Shown here: positions 24,754 through 35,362 of the stretch, in pieces | Layout of the letters: every line of letters starts with the position of its first letter | Position numbering within the stretch: the stretch's first letter is position 1 | DNA from: Rotaria socialis | Taxonomy: Eukaryota; Rotifera; Eurotatoria; Philodinida; Philodinidae | Reading direction: 5' to 3' | NCBI GenBank assembly: GCA_905331475.1 | Contig: CAJNYU010001727.1 | Location: 124,001 to 188,000 of the forward strand | DNA: 64,000 bases | The notes under the pieces: model-generated | What the model saw: only the letters and a program-made list of their open reading frames with translations | Databases searched by the model: none | Told to the model about the DNA's origin: nothing | Position numbers and translations under genes: made by a program

Positions 24754-27175
24754 TTATTCATCGATAGCTTGAGCTTTTTTTTAGAGATCTCATCAAAATC
24801 AGTGCTGAAAAATTGTCTTGACTAAAATACTACTAGAGAAAAATCAATTTTACTTTTTCATATGCAAATCAACAGGTGATAGCAACATCTATGAAATATA
24901 CGTTTATCGAAGTTCTGGGCTGTGAAGTAAACCTTGAAATAGAAATATGTCCCAATATTCAGGAAGACGACCAATTAGTAGCAATAACTAGATGATATTT
25001 CACTTTTTTCCTGACTTCTAGCTTTATCATCTGAGTAGTATAGATTGAGCACAATAGTTGTCGCACTGAATAGCATGTCTAATTACACCCAATGGCATGA
25101 CTATTATCATATAATATACAGAAAATTATTTTTTCTAGTGACTGTGGGTGTAATCGGAATATTGAAGAGTTGTTATCGAAAAAATCGGCCAGTATTTCAG
25201 ATCTTTTTTCGGTGCTATTCTTCTAGAGATATTGCATGAATCTACACGGTCAGGGCTTCACTGCTATTTTCTATTTTATCTCAGTGAGCAAAAGACGAGT
25301 TAAATTACCGGGCTTTTTTCTAGTCGTGTCGTCCCGCCTTGACTAGTTTTTGTCTCAAAAAATCCTCGCCTGGGACTAGTCCGAGTTTTTGACCGTCATG
25401 CGTATGCGTTCTAGTACTTTAATTGACGAGTGGTCATGTAATCTGATAAGAGTAGTCGCGACGAGCGCCCCTATCGCTCGGTCAAAAATGGTTTATAAAT
25501 GAAAAATTAAGGGCGTCTGTGACGATTATAGAACCAGTGGTATCTGCATATAGTGGACCAGTCTGGACTAGTCTGAGTGGGATTATTTACAGATGAAGGT
25601 TAGATTCGAACATGCATACAAAGTGACACTTACCCATCGCCAGAACCATTGAGGCCATATGATCGAGACATTATATTCTACACGCTTATGATCATTCTAA
25701 GGTTCTATTTAATACAATTTTTTGGAGAAATAGTTTTTGCTATTAGCAACTAGACTCTACATGCTGTTAAAATAATTACATACAATGAAAGAATTTCCGT
25801 TCACATGTCACCTCCAACTAAACATGCATTTTACGAAGGAAAATCGGGTTTATGACAGCTCCTCGCTGGCACTTACTTACAAGAGTGCTTAGAACTAAAT
25901 ATGTAAATAAAACAATGGAAAATATATATTAATGACAGCAATAGTAATGATTATCAATATATAAGAAAAAAAAGATACTGTAGATTATTAACTAACGTTC
26001 AGTATACTTCAATTGATCTTTGATGTGAATTTGTGGGTTTTAAACCACATTGTATAGCGGCACGTTGAAGAAGTCGTTTTTCGATTTGGTGACTGATGAC
26101 CAGATGCAGAGTTCATGAGATCAAACTGGTGTTGGTGCCACCGCAACCTTACACCCACACGCTCATAAATATTCAATGAGACAATCATAAAAGATAATTA
26201 GAAACGAAATACAACAACAAGCGGGACATAATTTCAAAGATATCAATTATTTTTTACTTTCTTTGGGTATCGCTGAAGTTTTTAGAAAAATCAAACACTT
26301 TTGCTATGAACCAAATTAGAAAGCATATGAGCAACAATTTCAATAAATTAGCAAAAAAAAAAGGAAAATTATTTTTGTAGCAACAGCCATCGATGCATAC
26401 AACAATCGCTTTGATTTTGATTTTGAAAAGAGTAATTAGTAGACAAGGCGATGGACAAGATCAACAGAATGAAGTGCTTTCTTGGGTTAATAATATCATT
26501 TCGACGATGAAATTCACGGCAAGTATGGTATCAATTTAATACCATGTACAGATAGCATTTATTGGCAATCTATGAAAGGTGTCTACGATACTATCAACCC
26601 CGATTTGAAAGAAATCTAATTAGTTGATAACTTTGCGGGCATTTTTTTATTTGTTATAAATTCAAATATTTTCTACTTTGTTAAATATTTTAACACACTT
26701 TTTAGCCACTTTGAGTCATTTGCTGCTTCTTGGAGTCAATTGAGTCACATGGGATCATATGGAATTATTTAGAGTCATGATGGCATCAATTAAAATCAGT
26801 CAGTATCAATATAATTCCAGAATCATCGAATCAACTCCGTTCCTCTCCTGCATTTTACTGCATTCATGTGTGATTTCTAAGGCAGAAAATATAGACCGAT
26901 GAAAACTTCTTATTCCTATCTCTCCTAAGTAAACACGTATACGAGCCGAACGCACGCTCTTCGCTGCTATTGTTATTTACTACGACATAGGTTTATACCG
27001 ATTTTTTCTATGATGAATCATCAAACGCGATTTTTTTCTTTGCGCTTCTGTGATGAAAGTATTTTTTTCTTCGTCATTCTGTGTCTGTGGTGATAGTACT
27101 TCTTTATTTTATTGATCCATGCAAAAACAGTCGATCTGTCGCTACTTATTATAAAAAAATCAAAATACATGATAC
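24754..27175. other. Gene-poor stretch upstream of the protease-like gene
   Basis: 2.4 kb of AT-rich DNA. It holds a GACTAGTC-rich tract (25305-25580), a short stretch with coding-like text but scattered stops (about 26385-26635), and a loose array of GAGTCA motifs (26710-26800). The promoter of the gene at 27176 should lie at its right end. No intact gene recognised. Confidence 0.4.
25305..25580. repeat. GACTAGTC-rich tract, copy 1
   Basis: Several CTAGTC/GACTAGT motifs (TTCTAGTCGTGTCGTCCCGC, TTGACTAGTTTTTG, GGGACTAGTCCGAG, TCTGGACTAGTCTGAG) occur in under 300 nt of locally higher GC. A comparable tract is at 31915-32345. It looks like a degraded dispersed repeat; element ends were not resolved. 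Confidence 0.4.
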
Positions 27176-30100
27176 ATGGCTATGACAAGTGAAAATTCGG
27201 ATTTCTGCTCGCACAAATTAAGACAAGATACGTGTGCAATGGAAGCGAGGTTTTGCGACGAGCGAATGGTTGCTAATGCAAGAAGGTATTAGCGGATTTT
27301 GTCAATTACTCGAATAAATTCATTCTTTTATCTTCAGCATTCACAGTGAACCGACTATTGTTTCTAAAACATGTGCAAATTTAGTTGAAGCTATACAATT
27401 CATTCTGTCTAATAATAATCAAAGTAATAATGGAACGATACTAACTGAATCTCAAGTAGAAATATTTGAAATCATTGAACAATTGCGCTTGTGTCCGACG
27501 AAGATGTACATGTACGCAATCAAAAAATTCGCAGATAATTTTAACATACACTTGTACATCATTGGCTATCATCAAGGCAAGCTTGAATTGATCAATAAAT
27601 ACCATTCTACATTAGAAAATAACAAAGAAAGCATGGCTTTTCTATTATTCAACGAAGATCATACAGTTAACGGTGCTTTATATATTGAAGGAAATCAAGA
27701 TATTAAGCAGACTGTCTTTTCCTCGAAAGAAATAACTTTGTATGATGTATTCTATCGTTTGGAGCAGTTAAATGATACTAGTAAATTTTATTTTCTCAAA
27801 TGCATTTTTTATTGAGATAACCTTTCGAGTAGAATCGGCTGCTAATATTAATCAATTACAACAGTGTCAAGATACAAGCATTTTCCAACCAGTCAATGAA
27901 GGTAAAAAAATGAAAATTATATTTATAAAGAAAATTCATTAAAAACTATGTTTGCTCTTGCTATTTCAGGATATGCTGCTGAATTCAGTAATCGAACAGA
28001 ATCGCACTATTTACCTGAAAATTTGTTTAGACAATTCTTTCAATTATGCGATGGACTATCGCTTAGTCGAGATACAATGTTTCAAGTATTTAATTCGCAT
28101 AGTAAGATTTTCTGTTTCCAAAAGTATCATCACTATTGAAAAATGTTTGTTTTTTAAATTATGACATAGTGTGTTCCAGTTCATCAATGCCTCAGGATAT
28201 CATCGAAGCTATGAAAAATTGGATCGGTCATTTATCGATTCTTACTCAGGAAGCTCAATCAACTTTATCCAAACGTAAATTACCTTTTCTATCATGTTTT
28301 TCAATGATTACTTTTGAATTTCTTACTTCATAGAAGCTGATCATGTGCCCATATCACAATCAGTAATTCCGCATCCTGCAAATGCAAAAATAATCACTAG
28401 TTCCACTTCTCAAGCAACAATATCATCAGAAAAACATAATGAAGCTCCGCAATGGATTATACGGCCACGAAATCAAGAACACAAGCGTAATTTCCAAGAA
28501 TTTTTCAATAAAGAGTGTACCTTGGTCGGAACTAATAATCCCGAAGGCATACACCCTCGAATAAAAGTAAGCAATAATTGATTAAATTCGAATCAATGTT
28601 TGGAGTAGCATTTAGACTCCTCCGAACGATGGAATTCCAAAAATTCTTGAAATAGCTATTCTAACTGTCGATAATACAGATCATCCTACAAAAGTTATCA
28701 TTCCACATGGCACAATTGCTACTGATATGAATAAATTATTTCTGAATGATTTAGGAGGTTTAAACCTCAGTAACTGTAAAAATGTTGAATTCATTAGTAA
28801 TAATGGACACATTTATTTAAAGATCGGTGAAGAAGAATACAAAGCTAAATATATAGAGTAAGTAGATAGTCATATTTCTCAAAATTCCTCATATGATTGA
28901 TTGATTGATTCATTCATCTAGATTACTGATTTATGTTATCAGTAAGTACATTAATAAAGGATCAACAAAAGGTATAAGTCTTAAATCAAGAAAAGAGAAA
29001 CAGTTGCACAAATGTAAGTTGGCATCCTGGTTTTGTGTTTTTGAAAATGGAGAATATAAGCGTTTATCCGGCGTGACTTACTCCGATGATATTACTGATA
29101 GTAAGTACGCATAAGATTTCGTTATCAATCATTTTCTCACTTCGCCTTATTGCCGCAGCTTTGGGTGCTGTTAAAAATTCCAGTTGTAAGACAAAGAAGA
29201 AGTCGATGACAATGAAGAGACTCAATTCTTCCACGACGCTACGAAAACCAATTGTGCAACGAATAGTTATCAATGGTAAATGTACACTTTTAGTATTTTT
29301 TATTGAATTCAGAAATCTATATGTTTGAAAGTAAGGAAAGTAAAAGAAATTCATATAAATTTGGCTCTTTTGGATGATAATTCGAGAATTCCATAAATCA
29401 TATTCAGTTATTTATCTTGAGTAGCTCTTCAACTAATCATTATAATTGCGTCTTTTACATGTAGAATCTCAACCGTACGCAATCATTGATGAGAAAATAT
29501 GGAGATATCCGACATACGGAATTCGTTATGTCGATAGCAGCACAGGTAATCAACGAACATAGAATGTATGTTAAAAAGTTTACTTTAAAATGATCATGTT
29601 TTAAAGGGCAACAGTATTCTATCATAAATACATGCAGCTTGGACTCGGCTCTATTTGCTCTATACTTCGCCTATCGCACTAATATCGATATTCAGCAGCA
29701 TATTGGTTCAGATATCCTTGCTAAAATAGAATCGACATTCGCTCTCGTGGAAACAGAAGGATGGGGTGCAGCTCGTATAGATTGGCTAAAACGTCATAAT
29801 CAACTGCAAATGGTACAACCACCTGTTTCAGAGGAATTGATTTCATTAGATATGTATGGCTCTTTGAATGAACGAGTGTTTTGTTTTATCACAGAATTAC
29901 AACAATACTCAAGCATCATCGAGTGTACCAGACCAGAATGCAAAGAAAAAGTGCGCCGGGTATCGAACACAGAATTGTCTATTCGGTAAGTGAATGTTTT
30001 TAAGAATGAGTACCATTTTTAGAAAAATCTTCTATAGGCTTGGCGATGAAAATATTGAAGATTTTGAATTGTCAACGAATGGAACATGTGCGTCAATGAT

Positions 30101-30678
30101 GAAAAATCAGACGGGCATGTGCATAGACGGTGTGGATGAAGCAAGAAATTGGAGACGTATTGTCGTAGAAAATTTAGAGGTCAACGACACTGAATTGATG
30201 TATGAACGCTATCTAATTATGTTTTCTTTCCCCACTGAACATTCTTCTTAATTGCAGGAGAGAATGGTCATGCAACGGTAAAACTGTGGTATCTTCAAAG
30301 AAGTTTGATCGTGATTCACCACCCTTCGTAATTGTCAATTATATAAATGATTCGCTCATCACTAAAGCTGCTGAATTTAAAAATAATTCGAATGAGTTAG
30401 AACGTGTGAAACGTGTCCTAACTATCGGTCATGTACGGTAGGTTCAAAACAAATGATCCTTGCTTCTTATACTAATTATTTTCTTTCCTTTATTTATTAG
30501 ATATAATCTTTGTGCTGTGATTAATCATAGCAAGGGAAAACATCCAAATGGCCATTTCACCGCAATTCTCATTGATAAGAACAACAAACTCTATTTATTC
30601 GACGACCTTGAGGGTGTGCAACAAATAGAAAACTCGACTGGTACCATAGAAACTGGCATTTATACAAGACAGATATAA
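27176..30678 (+). CDS. Predicted cysteine protease-like protein, about 14 exons, unrecognised family
   Basis: I do not recognise the family by name. About 14 exons with introns mostly of 50-90 nt join in frame to a protein of roughly 860 residues. The start is MAMTSENSDFC at 27176 and the end is IYTRQI at 30678. The first two thirds are mixed alpha/beta text without a known domain (for example KMYMYAIKKFADNFNIHLYI, LNDLGGLNLSNCKNVEFISN). The C-terminal third has a thiol-protease layout: INTCSLDSALFALYFAYRT near residue 580 (candidate nucleophile Cys), a CTRPEC pair that could bind metal, then KHPNGHFTAILIDKN (candidate His) and LYLFDDLEG (candidate Asp). That order and the GH-F-T box resemble ubiquitin-specific-protease-like papain folds, so a deubiquitinase-like or transposon-derived protease is my inference. 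There are no in-frame stops if the splice sites are right. Confidence 0.6.
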
Positions 30679-30839
30679 ACTAAGAAGAAACAGTCGTTTT
30701 TATTGAATGCAGCGCATGACATAAGTTTCGCTGCTTTTTTTAACAATTTTTTCGCATTCATTACTAGCTTCAAAAAATGTGTGGCTGACGTCTTTGTCAA
30801 GAAATTATTTACTTAAGGCCCTTTATGAAATAAAGCTCT

Positions 30840-31137
30840 CCCAGGTCGTGGACGTACGGCGGGAAACGGCCGGAAAGCACAGGAAAGCGCTGGAAAGTGG
30901 AAGCAGTATTCCAGTTGGAAGTTACCGGATTTTCTTCCTGTAGATTCCGATCAACTTCCAGATGTAAAACACAGAAAACTGACCGGAATCCACAGGAAAA
31001 AAATCCGGTAACTTCCAACTGGAATACTGCTTCCACTTTCCAGTGCTTTCCCGTGCTTTCCGGCCAGATACGGTGATTTTTCCGCATCTTTCCGACCGGT
31101 TCCTACAGTATCCGTCCTCCGGAATCATTGACCTGGG
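30840..31137. mobile_element. Palindromic 298 bp non-autonomous element, copy B
   Basis: Ends CCCAGGTCGTGG... and ...TTGACCTGGG. It shares with copy A the arms GGCGGGAAACGGCCGGAAAG, GGAAAGCGCTGGAAAGTGG, AAGCAGTATTCCAGTTGGAA and their inverses, but the asymmetric end text (GGTGATTTTTCCGCATCTTT) is on the right here and on the left in copy A, so the two are inverted relative to each other. The centre differs (CAACTTCCAGATGTAAAACA). Non-coding. Confidence 0.75.
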
Positions 31138-31914
31138 CTGACTTGTTGTCACTAGATTGATTGTATAAAGCAAAAAATGAAGCTTTTTGATGATAGAGAA
31201 TGGTCTGGTTCACTTGCATTCCTCCAGATAAACTGTTCTACATCTTAGTGGTAGTAGGTATCTATCTCTGTTTTTTTCGAATAGCCAGGTTCAACACATT
31301 AATTTAACTCTGATCTTTGTAAGTTTTTTTCATAAATGAACCAGTGGTTAGAGAATAATTGGATTTTCATAGTAGACCGGTTCCATCTATGCTGCGATTA
31401 ATTCGTCGAGTTTAAAAACAAATATTTTGGGTGTCAAAATAAAAAGTTATTTAAATTGGAAAGAAACTAGATTTTTTTCAACACTGTTTTTATTTTATTT
31501 ACCAACTTAAAACTCCGTACATTCATCTAACAAATAAATTATCTTAGCTTGATTTAAAATTATTAGAATTGATATTTAAAACAAACTAACATTATATTTT
31601 GATATCAAAATATTTAGATGCTTCTCGCTTTTCTAAAATTTACTACACTTCACAATTTAAAAAAGATATAAATTAGCATTCCTAGATGCGAAACGAATTT
31701 CCTTGCTAGTGCTAACTCCTGCTATTTTATGTTTCGATACACTTTTTAAACTTTTAACATATGCTAATACAAAATAAAATAGAGTATATCAAGACAGGGA
31801 TGTATGGAATATATTAAATCTTTTTGAATGCACTATTGATTACAGCAGACTAGCTGATTGTCCTTCTAGCTAGAAAAAAAATCGATAAGCATTGAGTAAA
31901 ATAAAGACTTCTTA

Positions 31915-32345
31915 AAAACGGACTAGTCATGAGGTGTCCAAAAGATGCTTCAGACTAGTCAATACCGTTTACGTCGGTTTGTTTCTCATTTTCTATGCAT
32001 GGATGCGAGTCAATATATAAGTTTAGACTATATATACTTACAGTAGTCTATTTCAGTGTCCTAGTCTCCCGTCAGGATGTCCGCCATATCTCGAACACTG
32101 TCGGGCTGGATGTTCAAATCCACCGTGTAACCTCTGTTTTTAATCTTTTTACTAATCTGGACTAGGCCAACAGACAACGCGGGCTAGACATGACTGGGCT
32201 CAAGGGCATTTCAGACAGGTACAGACGTGTTTGTAAGCCACTCCTCATTAAGCTGATTAGACAAGACGGGTATGCAAGACGTTTCAGACTAGACTTGACG
32301 GCAGCTGCGGACATTTCTGACTAGTCATGTCGGCAATCTCCCTTC
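31915..32345. repeat. GACTAGTC-rich tract, copy 2
   Basis: Repeated ACTAGTC/CTAGAC motifs (GGACTAGTCATGAG, CAGACTAGTCAATACC, CCTAGTCTCCCGTC, CAGACTAGACTTGACGG, TGACTAGTCATGTCGG) are interspersed with GTCGG/TGTCGG. Composition and motif match the tract at 25305-25580, and the right edge (GCAAAAAATG on the complementary strand) resembles the left edge of that copy in inverted orientation. Probably the same decayed repeat family. Confidence 0.4.
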
Positions 32346-32537
32346 ATTTTTTGCTTACTTGGGCTATCAACCAACGATAAAACTATCCTTTGAGATGCTA
32401 AGGTAGATAAGCCGATATTTGTCAGTAGAATAAAAAACAAACTGCCAATGAATAGGCATAGAATCGAGCATTCACGTACAGTACTAAACCATTTTTTTAT
32501 TAAGATGTAGATGAATCAACTGTTGAACGTGGAATAC

Positions 32538-32719
32538 TAAACCCTGAGCAGGAAATGGTAGCAGAGTCTACCCTTAGACGTAGAATAATGAACTGCTTCT
32601 GAGAAAGGGTAGCTTACTCTACCCAGAAAGGCAAAGTGATGTACCCTTTTAACGAAAAAGTAAAATAGTAAACCAGATAACGAAGAATAAAATACTCCTA
32701 CCTTGAAAGCGAACAACAA
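32538..32719. repeat. Degenerate tandem array of about 26 bp units
   Basis: About seven diverged units can be laid out at a spacing of about 26 nt, each with an (A/T)ACT(C/A)(T/A)ACC-like core followed by GAGAAAGG/GAAAGG-like text (for example CTTACTCTACCCAGAAAGG, ATACTCCTACCTTGAAAG). The near-regular pattern also makes a periodic open frame on the minus strand, which I do not regard as a gene. Confidence 0.5.
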
Positions 32720-34856
32720 TCTGCTATCATCCGTTGAAGGATATATTCTTATCTTGCATTTGATGTAAATGACATTTTCTTATAAAAATAGATGAGTTGT
32801 AGTCTATAAGAAACAATTCTTGTGAATATCGAAGACAAAATCAAACAAAGATATGGTATCTTTTCCTTAACAATCGACTTTTTCGAAACCCAGTCGTACA
32901 TATCTCGAATTATTTTTTTCATGAAATTAATTTCTTTTTCTTTAGAAAAGCGTATAATTAATATAATTACATACCAATAGATCGGCTAATGTAATTTTGT
33001 TTTCATCATTGATCCGAACAAAGTTCTAATGATTCAATACGATTATCGATGTGATTTTTCGGCTAAACAAATAAGAAATATTTAATAATAATCTCTTTAT
33101 TGATATGAATGTTGAAAATAAAATAAATTTCGTATACATATAAAATAACTCACGTAACCAAAGTTAATAACATATTCGAGTTTTTCTTGTCTGGATTTGC
33201 TGCATCATCTGTGTTGGATGCAGAATTCAATGCTCTATCTAGTGATATCGATTTCGACGGGAATCATCGGGCAAAAATAGTGCTTACTTTAGAAGTACTC
33301 ACTTTTTTGCTTTGTACTCAAGATGCTAAAGCAGTATTTCTTGTCCGAATTCGTTTCTGGACCTGTGTTGAGCATAAAACTCAATCTACTCGACGTAGAA
33401 TTTACTTCTCTGTCGAATGAGATCATTTGCAATGGGATCATCGAACGAAACCTCTCCTTCTGTGCAGGTCTGATTGTGTGACAATCCCGTTGTGGGGTGG
33501 GTCGGTTTAGTATCGAAATGAAAGGAATAATGACACCCTACTGGCTTTGGTATTGGTCAAACATTTGTTCTTGGCCGGTAATTTTAAAGTAAAAAAGTAG
33601 AATGCTAGTTATAATATTTTTGCTTCACTTCTACAAGCCTTCGTAACTATTTCCATTTGTCTATTTTTTTAAATATTTATTAAATATTGAGTAAGATAGT
33701 AAATAATGTATTTATCTTTCGTTCTACAATTTTTTTAAGAGCAATATTACATAAAAGAAGAGGTTGTTTATTATTTATTCATAATTATTTGTTTCAAGAA
33801 ATATATATGAAATATAGAACTATATGTGCATTGAATTGTAGCTTCGAAATAGATGACTATTGATTCTAATTTCAGTTGAACTAATTTGATGTTATTTATT
33901 GCTTTCAATCGAACAAGCGAATAAAAAAGTGAAAAAGAAAACTCAATTGTTTTGATGAATAGTTAGGCATCTTCAGCATTATTGTTACCTATTTTTATTT
34001 TTTTTTATGCACATGAATCTTGACCATGGATGCTATATTGCTGAAATAGGACTTCACTATTTGTTAAAGTTAAGATTGTCGATGAGTTTTAGTCTTATTT
34101 AAAGTATTTTGATTAACTACAAGGGTAGAGTTGTTTTTTCATAACATGAATTGCCTAATTTGAATTCAAAAATGAATGAAACAACAATCATGTCAACACT
34201 TGTGTTTTTCCAATAACTACGGAAGAATGGCCGAAGAAGAAAATATCTGAATGCTTATTGGAATTTTATTTCTATCTTATAGAACAGCTGTCTTATTTAT
34301 AAATTTATAATTGAGATATCTTTTTTTTCTGTCTTTCTGTCGTAGTAATATAGGCGAGCCCTATCTTCTTTATCAATGATAGTAATATTATTTTTATTCT
34401 GCGAATAAGTGTGCTGACGATTCTTTCGAAATTTTCGATCATGTTCGAAATTGAATTAGTCAAATAATCATCAATTCACTATGACATTTCCAAGTATACC
34501 CGTTTGGAAACTCAGACTATTTATATATTTAACTATCAAGTACTTCTTTTGAGAAAACATGTGTATCAGCAATAATTTCATAGAATTATTAGAGTGGTCA
34601 TCGAACAGTTCAGATGCTAATTTTATAGAATAGATTTGATCGATCGTGAAACATAAAATTAATAAAGAGAAAACTGAAAAGAATTCACAAAATATCCAGT
34701 CTTTTTTTCTGCATAACTCGAGAATTCAAGAACTAATACTACATATATTATTATGTGATAACTATCAAAACAAGATGGCTATCTTTTATTTACTCTAACA
34801 TATGATGTTTAATAGTGCTCGAGGATGTCTAGTAACGTTTTGTTCTATGCACAGAA

Positions 34857-34920
34857 GAATTCAACCAGCAGTCTTCGATTTCCAAAAGTGCTTCTGTAAA
34901 TAATTGAGTGTACATATATA
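34857..34920 (-). pseudogene. Short relic of the ART-TPR gene
   Basis: On the minus strand this reads MYTQLFTEALLEIED, almost identical to MYTQLFKEALLEIED of the broken ART gene at about 23510-23555, with nucleotide similarity (CTTCGATTTCCAAAAGTGCT) ending abruptly on both sides. The rest of the ART gene is absent nearby, so this is a fragment of a copy, not an exon of a working gene. Confidence 0.65.
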
Positions 34921-35338
34921 AGAGTATATACTGCAATGAGAAGCAAAATTGAAAACGAGAATACATAAATCCATAAAAAAAGTAACAAACGTTGCGAACA
35001 AAATTGAGAGGCACTTAAATTAATCATTAAAATAGAATAAAATACAACAAATAAACAAAAAGAGGAAGTAGACCGAACTATGATAACAGCATATAGCGGG
35101 CACTTTTTTGCGAACTTAGTTATCTTAGTCACGAATATGATTGTTGTAGTATGTGCATCCTCACTTGTAGTTCTATTTAGTGCATCATAAATAAAAATAA
35201 GATTGAGCTGTATATAAACCTTTATTCAAAATGATTATGACTTGCAAACAAATAAACTAATGATTAAAAATACGATTATGAGGTGAAAAATAACCTTTCT
35301 GAAGAAAATAATGTTCAATTCTTTTACGTCCCAAAATT

Positions 35339-35362
35339 CATGACTGACTGACTGACTGACGA
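35339..35362. repeat. TGAC microsatellite
   Basis: Five uninterrupted TGAC units beginning in the CATGACTGACTGACTGAC run. Simple-sequence repeat only. Confidence 0.85.

Noticed and set aside
32085..32150. tRNA-like text GATGTTCAAATCCACC
   Set aside because: It resembles a T-arm B-box, but the T stem does not pair properly and no matching D-arm, anticodon arm or acceptor stem could be built upstream.
32537..32719. Periodic minus-strand open frame
   Set aside because: Its regularity is explained by the degenerate 26 bp tandem array rather than by protein coding.
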